A stretch of 64,000 bases of DNA, taken from positions 34,637,916 to 34,701,915 of the forward strand of contig OZ020612.1 in NCBI GenBank assembly GCA_963971575.1. Reading direction: 5' to 3'. The notes under the pieces are model-generated. The model made no database searches. It was given only the letters and a program-made list of their open reading frames with translations, and had not been told where the DNA came from. The DNA is from Liopterus haemorrhoidalis. Its lineage: Eukaryota; Arthropoda; Insecta; Coleoptera; Dytiscidae. The translations under genes were made by a program, and so were the position numbers. This document shows, one piece after another, positions 40,824-53,564 of the stretch (position 1 is its first letter; each line of letters opens with the position of its first letter).

Positions 40824-42235
40824 GAAATATATAACGTATATTACGGCCAGACTCCAGCGACCGCTCAGCTCTCTGGTCGGTCGCTAAAAACCTAAATGGA
40901 GAAAAATATGAATTCCGTAACCACTGTGAAGTGACTCCAGCGGCTATCAGCTGTCCAGGGCAAGGTAGAAGGCCGCCAGCCCAGTCTAGAGGTAGATGTG
41001 ACTATGCAGGGTGGTCCTGTAATTACCAATACCTATGTGCGGCCTAAAATTTTTATACGGCGCCAGTCAATCGCTTCTATTGCCCTAAATTCTGGGGAAT
41101 TCTGATTGAAGTTAACGTTAATTCCCTCCAAATATTATTACAAACCCGACCCTTGATAATGTGAAAAAGCAAGTAACACGAATACCCGGTCAGGGAGTAT
41201 TCACAGTAAGGGTTTAACCCGTGTGTTGGAAAGCTAATTCACAACCTCGAGTTATCAAGGGAAAATACTCTACAGACAGACTGAATTTACATTACGCGGC
41301 AAAAATTTACTATAAGCGACTCATGGACAAAAATTATTGTACCTCAAAAAATCACGGTGGCGACACAGTCCAACCGTCCACGCAACAAGCGTTACTCATT
41401 AAATCCAAATCCATCTCAATAATCCCAAAAAAACATCTCAAGATAAAACAAAACTTGAGAAACCTCAATGCATTTCAGCTAATATACACAATTCAAATAA
41501 CAACACACACTTAATAATCATGGCCATAAATTATGAGGGTGTACCAGACGCAGCCCTACACTATTAACGTTAAGATTCACAAAAAAAAAAAACATCCCCA
41601 AACGGGAATTCCAATACGTTAATAGGGCAGGATTGCTTCCGTTACAAAATTTCAAAACATTTCCAAAATATACTTAGCTGAAACACAGTAAATCTCGCAA
41701 CACCCTGTAGAAACAGGTCTCAAACGATACGAAATGGCATATCACAATCCATTTTATATGCCCCCTCCCTCCCACTAACTGCCGGTGCCCACTAACCACC
41801 TGACTCAATCAGTTATTAGAAACGACAACATTCCGCCTTATCGGCGCTTGCAAAATACGAATGTAAGCATTATATTTTTTTACAAGTAGTAAGTATGTTC
41901 CTTATTATACGTAATACATGCTAATCGTCTGTAATTTCCAGGTTCTAATGAAGTATTCATACTCCAAAATTCATAAAATGTGGTTATTTCCATGTGTCAA
42001 CATGACATATCCTAAAAATTGTTGACAGAAATAGAGAATTCAGAGATTAATTTATATTCCTGTAGCAAGAACTGCTACCTTTAAGTAGATTGTCAGGACT
42101 CTAGTCAGTTGGTTTCGCAAAAATACACAATACTGTATCCTTTAATGAGAATAGATTTAGTTTTTGTACGTAAGGTAGGTCAGTGTTTAAGTAGTTTTCT
42201 AAGCGGTGTTGTCAGCTAGAATAGGCCGTAACAGA
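40824..42235. other. Possible LTR remnant and spacer
   Basis: Contains a perfect 8-bp stem hairpin (AGCGACCG...CGGTCGCT, 40856-40885) and an inverted CCCTTGATAA/TTATCAAGGG pair around 41150-41265. A 97-codon plus frame (41221-41514) has no known domain. 41760-42230 shows nothing recognisable. Confidence 0.35.
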
Positions 42236-42994
42236 ACCTAGGACCAAGTCTACGTATTAGCCAGATCAACATCGAAGGGATTAGTAAAGCAAAGAGCACA
42301 TATCTGTCCAGAATATTACGGGAAAATAAAATATATGTAGCAGTTGTCCAAGAAACCCACACGAGGAGCGAACAACAGTTCAGACCAGCAGAGGCCAGGT
42401 TTAGGGCTATAACATAATCGGAGCGACATACCATAAATATTATGGAACCACTACTTATGTAAGATCTAACATAAGCAATGTTAAGTTTGTCGAAGAGAGT
42501 ACTGCAGATAATATATTTACAATCACCATTGATATTGGTGGTGTTGGAATCACAAATATATACAAGCTACCTAACGTCCCTTGGGCTGCTGAAGTGCTAC
42601 CTTTTCATGCACACCCTGCTGTATATATTGGAAATTTCAATAGCCATCATAGGCAATGGAAATATACCGCAAATGATACAAATGGTATGCAATTGTCAAA
42701 CTGGGCAGATATACACAATCTTCACTTAGTATTCAACGTCAAACAACGTGATACATTTTATTCGGCTAGATGGAAGGCTGAATACAATACAAGACCACTC
42801 CAAGCGTCTAGAAAAATACTAGAAGACTTTCCACACAGCCAACACAGACCTGTAATTATAGACTTGGGATACCAAATTCCTATAATCCAATCGGTACCAC
42901 GTCCTCGTTGGAATTTCATGAAAGCATCGTGGGCATGTTTCGCAATTGACCTAGGCAAAGTGTTGGGTTCCTCCATTGCCCAAAAACTACCCTA
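42236..42994 (+). pseudogene. LINE A endonuclease domain
   Basis: Broken across frames: QINIEGISKAKS and VVQETHTRSEQQ (42250-42380), then VYIGNFNSHHRQWKY (about 42620), NWADIHNLHLVFN and DTFYSARWKAEYN. These are the QETH and GDFNSHH-type blocks of APE endonucleases, the latter with Asp changed to Asn in the copy. Confidence 0.75.
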
Positions 42995-44290
42995 GGTTCA
43001 TTGGCGCCGTTCTTTCTAATGCGAAAAAACATTTACCGAGAGGCTACAGGAAAGAATATATTCCTGGATGGTCTATCGAAAGTGAAAATCTGGGAGTACT
43101 GATGTCGCAGATCAACTCATCAGAAGCCTTGATGATAACTGTAAAATGGATGGACACTGTTGCTAACATAGATTTCACACGGTCGAGCAGAAAAGCCTGG
43201 AGCCTACATAAAAAAATGGGCCCTAGCACTGCAACGACTACAAACAAACCAAAAATCCATCCGGGCACAATAGCGGAGCGAATTGTCTCTCTATCTAGAG
43301 CACCTGCAGATAAACCTCACTCCAGGCAAGGGAGACGTCGTCTAACCAGCATGAAACAAAATTTACCAACATCAAGTTCATACTCAACCCCATTTACAAA
43401 CCAGGAACTAGAAGAAGCTTTAGAGCAAATGAAACTGGGGAAGGCTGCAGGGCTTGATGGCATCTATCCTGAATTCCTAAAACATTGCGGGAAATATATC
43501 AAATGTTGATTATTAAAACCTGGCAAATCAAAGGATAGAGCTGAGAACTACCGACCCATAGCACTGCTAAGCTGCACGTACAAACTGATGGAACGGCTTA
43601 ACTACAGTCGTATCGCATGAGATATTTACAAAACCTTACCACCTGAACAAGCTGGATTTAGACCCGATCGCAGCTGTGAGGATCAAGTGCTAGCCCTCAC
43701 CACGCACATAGAGACAGGTTTTCAGGAAAAGATCAAGACATCAGTAGCTTTTATTGATCTCACCGCCGCATACGACACAGTATGGAGAAAAGGACTGATG
43801 TACAAACTTCTTACTGTCATCCCTTGTCAGAATATTGATCGGTTTGCCAACAACACCCTCAGCTGCAGACTACTAACTGTTTTTGTCAACGATCTGAAGA
43901 GCAAAACGTGCACACATAAAAATGGACTTGCCCAGGCTTCTGTTTTAGCACCGTTGTTCTTCAATCTCTACATACACGATATACCTCCGACTTTGTAAAA
44001 AAAAAAAACTTATGCCGATGATCGTGCCCTTGCATGTCGGAATCAAGAAATATCTGTCACAGAATCTATACTAACAAAGGATATTAAGATACTTAGCAGT
44101 TATTTCCGACAATGGAGACTCTGCCCAAGTATGTCCAAAACAGAGGAGTCCTGTTTAAATTTGAATAACAAGTTGGCTAATGTGGAACTGGAAGTTTTCT
44201 TCAACAACTGCAAACTCTGACACTCCAAATTTCCAAAATATCTCGGAATTATTCTGGACAGATCCCCAACCTTCCGGCAACATATAAGTA
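42976..44290 (+). pseudogene. LINE A reverse transcriptase domain
   Basis: Pre-RT text (FTRSSRKAWSLHKKMG), then GKAAGLDGIYPEFLKHCG (43437-43490), ENYRPIALLS, EQAGFRPDRSCEDQV, FIDLTAAYDTVW, GLAQASVLAPLFFNLYIHD (the GLPQGSVLAP block with Pro/Gly changed) and a YADD-type block (YADDRALAC) in a shifted frame near 44010. It ends at HISN where the Helitron was inserted. Confidence 0.82.
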
Positions 44291-44291
44291 A

Positions 44292-45329
44292 CTAGGGGCC
44301 TCAGCCCGGCTACGCCGGTCTTCTCCCCTACGTTGTTAAAACTCGTCGCTTCGCAACTCGTTTTAATATAATTTTGTCGCACTTGTCGATTATAAAACTC
44401 GTCGCTCATCTTTTTTTAACACTATTTTATGGAAATTCCCCCTGTTTTAAGTTTTATCGTTAATTCACCTTAAATACTTAATTAGTTTTCTTCTATCAAG
44501 AAATACGTTCAAAATGTGAAATCTCGTCCCATTTTAAAATGCAAAAAATTTGACAGCTGTCACCTTCTGAAATCTTGTAAGCATATTTCCAATAATGGCC
44601 CTGATTCTTTGAAAAATGTTTTTTGATGCCTCAAAATATTATCTCGCACGTCAAATAAGCTATCTTGAACCATTATCACCACTTAACACTTTGATTAACC
44701 CTGAAATTTTTAATATCTATAAATCTTTTTTTAACACTATTTTATGGAAATTCGCCCTGCAAATGTCTTAAACTTTATCGTTAATTCACCTTAAATCCTT
44801 AATTAGTATTCTTCTGTCAAGAAACACGTTCAAAATGTGAAATCTCGTCCAATTTTAAAATGCAAAAAAATTGACAGCTGTCTCCTTTTGAGCATATTTT
44901 TACCTCAAATTGCTCAAATAATAGCCCAGATTCTTTGAAAAATGTTTTCTGATACCTCAAAATATTATCTCGCACGTCCAAAAAGCTATCCTGAACCATT
45001 ATTACCATTTAACACTTTGATTCTCGCCGTAGATATCCTGGACCGGCCGTCTTGTGTTAAGAATATTTTTGAATTATCGTCTGATAAAACCTGTCCGTGC
45101 CGACCAATGGTGACTTTGATTCGACACGGATTCGAGGAAAAAATGCATGATTTTTATCAATAAAAATTAGTCAGTACCCCCTGTCGAAATAAAATAAGCG
45201 TAAGCACTAAAAAAATATCATCTGGATAAGACGGCGGTTCATTTTCCTCTCTCCGCGTTACCGGAAAAATGAAGATACACCAGAAGTTGAATAGAACATA
45301 CATACCACTTTGTACAATATAATAGTAGA
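44292..45329 (-). mobile_element. Helitron in LINE A, 1038 bp
   Basis: On the minus strand it starts A|TCTACTATTATATTG (45329) and ends with hairpin CCGGCGTAGCCGG, then GGCCCCTAG|T (CTAG 44292-44295). Removing it rejoins the LINE frame exactly (HISN / ISAKLKTRTN). The inside holds a ~317-bp unit present twice in direct repeat (44409-44725 and 44726-45035). An open frame of 73 codons (44942-45163, plus) has no known domain. Confidence 0.9.
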
Positions 45330-46084
45330 TATTTCTGCCAAGCTTAAGACGCGTACTAACATTGTACAAAAACTCGCTGCAACAATATGTTGAGCATCTG
45401 CCAAAGTATTGCGTACTTCTGCTTTGGGTCTCGTCTACTCGATGGCAGAGTATTGTTCCTCGGTCTGGCTAAATAGCGCCCATGTGAACAAGATCGACGT
45501 AGAGCTGAACAGGACAATGCGATTAATTTCTGGCATAATAACATCCACTCCCCTATATAGGCTGCCAATCCTCTGCAACATAGCTCCACATAGCTACGCC
45601 GACAAAATGCATGGGCTAGGGAGTGCAGAAAAATCAGCACAAACCCCCATCTTCCTCTACTTAGTGACCTTGCAAATGAACGTTGTCGTCTAAAATCAAG
45701 ACGGCCATCTGTTTCCACTTACAAGCTCATAGAAAGCGAGGACTTCAACATCTGCGATGTCTGGGTATAGTGTTGGCTGGAAGAATGTCCAGAAGATTGG
45801 CGTTCTTTAAATCCAAAGGAAGAACCCCCGGCTTTAATCTGCCCCGCCACTTATGGGTTACGCTAAACCGTATTCGCACTAACCACGGTAGATGTGCGGA
45901 TACCTTAGCGAAATTGGGAACTTGCCCAATACCGGAATGTGACTGTGGTGCACCAAACCAAACAATCAGTTATATCACCTTCGACTGCCCACTCCGAGCC
46001 TACCAAGGATCCAAAGAAGACCTATTTCATGTCACACCAGATCTAGTAGATTGGCTTGAAACCCTAGATGTAAGAATATGACGA
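45330..46084 (+). pseudogene. LINE A C-terminal region
   Basis: Continues LINE A: LKTRTNIVQKLAATIC, RTSALGLVYSMAEYCSSVW (45409-45480), RTMRLISGIITSTPLYRLPIL. In a shifted frame follow GFNLPRHLWVTLNRIRTNHGRC and a Cys-rich tail CPIPECDCGAPNQTISYITF (45683-46081). This is the usual C-terminus of such LINEs, with a probable zinc-binding motif. Confidence 0.8.
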
Positions 46085-46119
46085 TTGTATATTTTATATC
46101 AAGAATATTATATGATATA

Positions 46120-47715
46120 CTAGTGCACACGTTGCCAACTGTGTTGGCAAACAAATCATTACCTTAATGTGGAACTTGCTCGACACCTCAGACTTCTTTC
46201 TCTAGCCATACGCCTAATTTCATCCAATTCAAATTGAATCAACTCTTCGCCCATTATTAAAAACTGGACAATTAATGAGCATTATTCCGAATTATTAATT
46301 CATTAACTTTTTAAGATGGGAAAACGATTCATTTTCACTCAGTAATGAATATTTATAATGTTAAAACTAAAAATGATTTGAGACGTTAAATTTAAAATAT
46401 ATGTATTAAAATTAATTTTCCATTTTCTTATATAATATAAAAATACGCACACGGAAAAACGCACACGGATTAATACGCACACGGAAAAAAGCACACATGA
46501 AAAAATACACACACGGAAAAAAGCGTACTTACACTATATCTCAAATCAGGGGGTAGATTTACAATATCCCACTGAACACTGCGCATGCGTCACACACACG
46601 TCATTTGTTTAATATACAGAGATTCTAAACAGGTGGGACTGTGCAGAACTTTTAAAACACAATTTATTTTTAGGTGGATTTAAAAAAAAAAAAAAAATAG
46701 TTATCAACCATAACCTAAGATAGTGCTTTTAAGGTGAATCACTGTCCCTGGCCCTGGCCCTGCGCCGAACAGTTAAAATACAATTTATTTTTAGGTGGTT
46801 TATAAAAAAAAAATAAACAGTTATCAACCATAACCTAAGATAGTGCTTCTAAGGTGAATCACTGTCCCTAGCCCTGCACAGAACAGTTAAAAAACAATTT
46901 ATCGTTAGGTGGTTTATAAAAAAAAAAAAAAAAACCGTTATCAACCATAACCTAAGATAGTGCTTTTAAGGTGAATCTAACCTAAACTAAAAGGTAAATG
47001 ATATTTTAATGTGATAAATAAACAGAAACCATTGTTTTAGAGCCACTGATAATTCTTGAATTATTTAGTGTAGTCGTTATGTGCTGCCGTCTGTATGGAG
47101 TTTGCAGTGGGATATTGTAAATCTTGTCCTATAAATCGTAGAAATAAAAAAATAATAAAGCATTAAAAAATAATAATAAAGAAAAAAAAGTCACATTTTT
47201 CTTACTTTCATCAAAACCAAATATTTTTTAAAATAATTATTTTTCTGCTAATAATAATTTTAATCAAAAATGTCGAATATCACGGAAGGATAACGTTTTT
47301 CTGTGTTTTGTTTCGTAAAAAAACCGATCCGTGTATTTCACAACTAAATTAATAATTGTGAAGTGATTTTTTAATGAAAAACACAACTGACATTTTTACT
47401 AATTTATTGTCAACACTCAAAACAAAAATTCACAGCACACTACTGTCCAAGACATAAACAATAATTTCTTACAATTCTATCAATTATTATAAAAAGTGTT
47501 CGTAGAATATTCACTATTATTGCATCTTATAATAATTATAAAAAGTGTTCGTAGAAAATTCACTATTATTGCATCAACAATATATTTTAAACAATTTTGA
47601 CATAAATAATTAACATATGCGGGCCTCTATCGGAGAATGAAGAAACGACCGGTCGAACATACGAATATACAAAACGACCGGTCGAACATACAAACAGGCG
47701 TATTATATTATAGGA
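46120..47715 (-). mobile_element. Helitron HB: uninterrupted HA-type copy, 1596 bp
   Basis: On the minus strand it starts A|TCCTATAATATAATACGCC (47715), carries two CGACCGGTCGAACATAC-type repeats, a ~120-bp tandem array (46655-46975) and the core TTTTCCCATCTTAAAAAG, and ends with hairpin CCAAC-ACA-GTTGG, then GTGCACTAG|T (CTAG 46120-46123). It is the reference for reading the insertions in HA at 4073-12205. Confidence 0.9.
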
Positions 47716-47838
47716 TTACTGTATTTTATTAAATGTACGCATAATATGTACTTGTATGCCATACGGTAAATAAATAAATTACTTTACGAATTAATCTTTA
47801 GCTATATATTAGCTATATTATATTTAACTATATTAAGA

Positions 47839-50800
47839 CTAGCTGAGTACCCGTGCTTCGCTACGGTATATTGACGGTCTGCCATCATCGTGTAATTATT
47901 ATAAGTCATGGTTCTTTATAGATCACATTGCTGACTCTCTCCTCAGGTGTAGATTCACCCCGTTAGAGGCTCATTAGTGTAAAATTCGTAGTTTGTTTCT
48001 AAACATGTGCACGGGTAACTTCTATAAGCAAAAACCTAATCGATATCTGATCTGTCCTAAGAGATATTGATGAATCCTTGAAAAAACATTTTACTCCTTT
48101 TCACCCCATAGGGGTCGAAAAATCCTTTCTTAGTGGGTTCTTACGTCATATCGAGAAATGTACTCTTGGAATTTTTTATATCTAATAAAAAATTCTTTAG
48201 GAATGAAATTTAAAAAACTGTCAGAACAATATCGAAAGATTTTAAAAAGTCACCTATATACCAGAAAGGAATGTTATAACTCAAGAAGCACAGGAGTTAT
48301 AAAGGGTTCGATGCTTACGTTATGGAAGGAATATGTTCCCGGAATTCCATGTATCTAATCAAAAATATAACTATTTACCCCTTCATAGATAAAAAAAAAA
48401 CGTTTAAAAGACTTTCTAAAGATTAGAAGAAAAAAAATTATATACCAAAAAGGAATGTTATAATTCAACAAACAAATAAGTTACGAAACATTATATAAGT
48501 CACCCTGATGTAATGTAGATTCGCCCCATTAAGTGTTGATTGAAGCAAAATCCTAAATTACATTTTTATACATGCGTACGGGTAACCATAGTAAGTAAAA
48601 AGCAAGTCGTTATTTCATCAAGAGATATTAAGAAATCCGTTTTCACCCCTTAGGGGTCGAATTTCGGGAAATCTCTTCTTAGTGGATGCTTACGTAATGG
48701 AAGAAATATAGTCCCTGAATTTCAATTGTTTACTAAAAAATACCAATGTACCAATGAAATTTAGGGAAATATAAAAAATGCAATTTAGGGGTGAAATATA
48801 AAAAAAAAAAAACGGTCAAAATGAAATGATCTTTAAACTAATGATATTAAAATGACACCTAAATGCGTAAAAGTACAACATAGTTATAGTACAACAAAGA
48901 CAGAAGCTACAAAGGGTTCTATAATTTAGGGATTTGATGATTAGAGCCAAATCCTGAATTACATTTTTAAACACATACACGGATAACATTGTAAGCAAAA
49001 TCCAAATCAATATACCATTGGACCTAAGAGATAATGAAGAATCCGAGGGAAAACATTTTATCACTTTTCATCCCCTAGGGGCCGAATAACGAAAAATTCC
49101 ATATAAGCGGGTGCTTGCGACATGGAGGGAATATATTTCCTGAATTTCATATCTCTATGTCAAGGGACGTTCTTCGAATAAAAAAATACCAATTTACCCC
49201 TTTAGGGATGAAATTTAAAAAACTTTCAAAACGCCTTTTAAATATTTTAAATAGAAAATCATGTACCAAAATGGAATGTTATAACTCAAATACAAAGGTT
49301 TCTATAATTCACCTCAAATGTAGATTCACCACTTTAGGGGTTGATTAGGGAAAAATCCTGAATTATTGTTTCAAAAATGTGTATGGGTAACTTTTGTAAT
49401 CAAAAACCAAGTGAATATCTCATTGGCCCTAAGGTATATTGAGGAATCCTTCAAATCACATTTCACCCCATAGGGCTCGAATTGCGAAAAATCTCTTCTT
49501 AGTGGGTGCTTACATCACGGAAGGAATATACTTCCCGAATATCATGTCTCTATATCCAAGGGAAGATCTATCGAATATTAATACCCATTTAACCCCCCCC
49601 ATTTACATTTAGAGGTGAAATTTTAAAAGACTGTCAAAACTATCTCGAGATATTTGAAAACGACACCGGTGTGCCAAAAATGAATGTTATAACTTAATAA
49701 ACACAGGAAATACGACGGGTTATATAATTCACCCCAATTATAGATTTACCTCTTTAGGGGTTGAATATGAAAGAATCCAGAAATAAAATTTTCGGCATTT
49801 GTATGGTTAATCTTTATAAGCAAAAGCCAAGTCGATATCTTATTGGTACTAAGAGATATTAAAGAATCCTTGATATCACATTTCAGCCCTTAGGGGTAAA
49901 TTTTCGAAAAACACCGTCTTAGTGAGTACTTACGTCATACAGGGAATATACTTTACGAATTTCATGTCCAGAGGACGTTCTATCGAGTAAAAAATTCCCA
50001 TTGTCCCAACTGTCAAAACCATTTCGAGATATTTTAAAAAGACACCGATATGCCAAAAAGGAATGTTATAACTCAATAAACACAGGAAATACGAAGGGTT
50101 GTATAATTCACCCCGATTGTAGACCCCTATAGGTGTTTATTCGGACAAAATCCTGAAATAAGTTTTTCGGCATTTGTATGGGTAATCTTTGTAAGCAAAA
50201 TCCAAGACGATATCTTATTGGTCCTAAGAGGTATTGAGGAATCCTTGAAATCACATTTCACCCCTTTTCACTTCTTAGGGGTGGAATTTTTAAAAATCCC
50301 GTCTTAGTGGGTGTTTACGTCATGGAGGGAATATACTTCACGAATTTTACTATGCCCAAGGGATGTTCAATCGAATACAAAATTCCCATTTACCCCTTAA
50401 GGGTGAAATTTTAAAAACTGTCAATACCATTTCGAGATATTTTGAAGACACCTATATGCCAAAAGGAATTTTATAACGCAACAAACACAGGGAATATGAT
50501 GGGTTGTATGATTAACCCTGTTCGGAAATTCACCACTTTAGGGGTTGATTAGAACAAAATCCTGAAATAAGTTTTCAACATTTATATGGGTAATCTTTGT
50601 AAGTAAAAACAAAGACGATATCTTATTGGTCCGTAGAGATATTTAGGAATCCTTGATATTACATTTCACCCCTTAGGGGTTGAATTTCGAAAAATCCCGT
50701 CTTAGTGTATGCTTACCTCATGGAGGGAATATACTTTGCGAATATCATGTATCTATGTCCAAGGGATTTCTATAAAATAAAAAATATCATTTTACCCCTT

Positions 50801-51684
50801 TAGGGGTGAAAACTGTCAAAACCATTTCGAGATATTTTAAAAAGACATCTATATGCAAAATAGGAATTTAATAACTCAACAAACACAGGAAATACGTCAG
50901 GTTCTATAATTCTCCTTGATTGTAGATTCACCCTTTTAGGGGATGAATAGGACAAAATCTTGAAATCCATATAAATGTTGAAAAAAGTTTTTCAACATTT
51001 ACATATATGGATAATATTTATAAGCAAAAATGAAGGCGATAAATTATTGGACCTGTGAGATATTGAGGAATCCGTGAAAACACATTTCACCCCTTTTCAC
51101 CCCTGAGAGATCGAATTTCGAAAAATCATTTCTTAGGGGGTTCTTAAGTCATAAAAGGGATATACTCCCCGAATTTTATGTTTGTTTGTCTAGACGAAAT
51201 TCTATAGAATAAAAAATACCAATTTACCCCTTTAGGGGTGAAATTTAAAAAAACGGTCAAAACACTTTCTAAATATTTTAAAAAGACACCTATATGCCAA
51301 AAAGAAATGTTATAACACAATAAACACAGAAGATGCGAAGGGTTCTATAATTCACCCTGATTGTAGATTCACCCCTTTAGGGGTCGATTAGAACAAAATC
51401 CTGAAATAAGTTTTTTAATATTTACATGAGTAATCTTTGTAAGCAAAAACCAAGTCTATATCTTATTGGACCTAAGAGATATTAAGGAAACCGTGAAGCC
51501 ACATTTTACCCCTTTTTACCCCCTTTTCACCCACTTAGAGGATGAGTTTCGAAAAATCCGTTCTTAGTGGGTGCTTACGTCATGGAGGGAATATACTCGC
51601 CAAATTTCATGATTGTAGGTTCAGTGGTTTGGGCTGGGCGTTGATTATGAGTAGGTAGCTTAGTTACGATTTTATATATATAGA
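47839..51684 (-). mobile_element. Tandem-unit Helitron 3, long-unit form
   Basis: On the minus strand it starts A|TCTATATATATAAAATC (51684) and ends with hairpin CCGTAGCGAAGCACGG, then CTCAGCTAG|T (CTAG 47839-47842). Its units are about 380-440 bp, judged by the recurring GGGTTGATTAGG...AATCCTGAA motif (about 49341, 49761, 50139, 50543, 50941, 51381). Each keeps a GTGGGTGCTTACGTCATGG module that the short units of Helitrons 1 and 2 lack. No coding region. Confidence 0.9.
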
Positions 51685-52378
51685 TAATGTGATGTGTTCA
51701 TTAAGTATTATTTTACGCCCAGACCCGCAATTCACACCTACGCAAGTATAGGCAGTGCTGAGGGCCCGTATTTGTTGAGAAACCTTCTAAATCCGTTATT
51801 GTTATGTAACTCCGTTAAGAGAAATATTATTTTGGGTTATTGTAATATTTCCCAGAATAGTTTCTTATTTTACTATATATTTATTTCTATTATATAATAG
51901 TTTGGCATAGTGGTTTATTATCAAAACTTATAAACTTTAATTTTCCTCCGTACTTAATACATCTTCTAAAATCATATATATTAAATAGAAAATTTCAGGT
52001 CGCAATAAATAATAAAAACTCCGCCTTTAAATCTATTGAAGCAGGGGTCCCATAAGGAAGCGTGCTTGGACCTGTCTTGTTTAACTTATATATAAACGAT
52101 ATTGCAAAAATTAATAGCACCAGTCTTAGTCTTTTCGCTGATGACACTGCTCTGATCATCTCATCTTGGAGTCTAAGTGCTGTAGTAAATAATTTGAATC
52201 AGATAGCCAATAAAATTTGTAAAGTATTTTTTGAAATGGAGGTTTAAATTAAATGAACTAAAAACTCAATTCATTATACTCACAAAATTAATAATATTGA
52301 AATTATCCCAACTAAACAAGTTAAGTATCTTGGTATACTACTGGATAAAAATTAACATTTAGTCAACACATAAATGAT

Positions 52379-53564
52379 CAGTAGCGGAACTACAAATTTT
52401 GGGCCCCCCCCCGCCAAAAAATCAGATCGCCCCCAACCTTATGAGATTTTTTTCTTTTCGTATCTAGCCTCCCACAATTTTGAAGAAATTTAACCTTGGA
52501 TTCTTCTTACACAAAGAATAATTTTACTTTATAATACATATTTTATTATGAATATAAAAGAAAAACAATAATATCAAACAAATGAAACATAGACAAAACA
52601 AAACAAAACTAGATATAAATAAATAAATCAATTTAAAATGTTAAATCTTTCTTTCTGGATTTTAAATTAGCAAAATCTCTAATTAAGTCTTTAATGCCCA
52701 TTTCTTGACTAATTTCAGCCTCAATGCTCAACAACGATAAATTATGTAAGCGTTCTTTTCCAGTAGAATTTCGTAGATAGTTTTTTATTATTTTTAATTT
52801 GGGAAAAGAACGATCTGCAAAAGAAAGAAATATCACCTTTGTATTTTTTTTGTGACATTTCGGCAGAACTCAAAATTTCTGTTTCATCCAAGTTGTTTAT
52901 ATTTCGAGGTGACATGAATAAAAACAAATTTACAACGTCGTTCATCCCTCTGAATCTATTATCAATTTGATGGATAACAATATCGAGAACTGCTTAAATA
53001 CAGTTACTCTAAAAAAAATCATCCCCGTTATAAAACCGATGATCTGTTGCCAATTCACCAAAGTGCTTTTTTACAATTTTTTGTCTTTTCCTAACAAAAG
53101 TGGAGCTGATATTCCACTTGGCTGCCATTTGAATTGAGTCGTCTTTCGCAGAAAAGTACATATTTCGGTATTTTTTCAGATTATTACTGGTTGTTTCTAA
53201 GTAAGTTGTTGCAATTCTCAAATCTATATTTTTAGTTTGTAATAATTTTGAAGATAAATTTATTTAGTATTTTTGATAAAATTACACATATAAATACAAA
53301 TTCAAAATTATTCATACTTTTTATAAGATTTGAAGCATTGTCTCTTTCTTCTTTTTTTTTCACTTTTTAAGCTTAATTCAGAAAGAGCTTTCATTATATC
53401 TAAAAACCGCAATTTAATGGCTGTAAGAGAAATATGTCTTCCAGCCCAACGTGTAGGATTTAACCTTTTCTTATTTTTTTATGTATGTGTTTTAAAGTGA
53501 AAAGTAAATTCTTTATTTTTCAGTATAAAATGCGGGGTCTGGCGGTATGGTAGTTCCGCCACTG
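52379..53564 (-). mobile_element. hAT element in LINE B, 1186 bp, with transposase remnants
   Basis: Ends CAGTAGCGGAACTAC and GTAGTTCCGCCACTG are inverted with one mismatch. Duplications TAAATGAT (52371-52378) and TAAATGCT (53565-53572) match at 7 of 8. Minus-strand transposase text is present in pieces. Confidence 0.92.
52633..53221 (-). pseudogene. hAT transposase relic (zinc-finger MYM/ZMYM1-like type)
   Basis: The C-terminal block FADRSFPKLKIIKNYLRNST, ERLHNLSLLSIEAEI, DLIRDFANLKSRK (52633-52810) matches the hAT dimerisation region. Upstream at 53009-53221, TTSNNLKKYRNMYF and FVRKRQKIVKKHFGE match the region between catalytic blocks. Frames are broken and the catalytic Asp block is not intact. 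Confidence 0.85.

Larger units (their letters stand above)
42236..47780 (+). mobile_element. LINE A: decayed non-LTR retrotransposon, hit by two Helitrons
   Basis: LINE sequence is 42236-44291, 45330-46119 and 47716-~47780 (ending in AAATAAATAAAT). Endonuclease, RT and a C-terminal Cys-rich region occur in order. Both Helitrons lie exactly between A and T of the LINE. Many stops and frame changes show age. Clade is within the APE-type LINEs. Confidence 0.8.
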
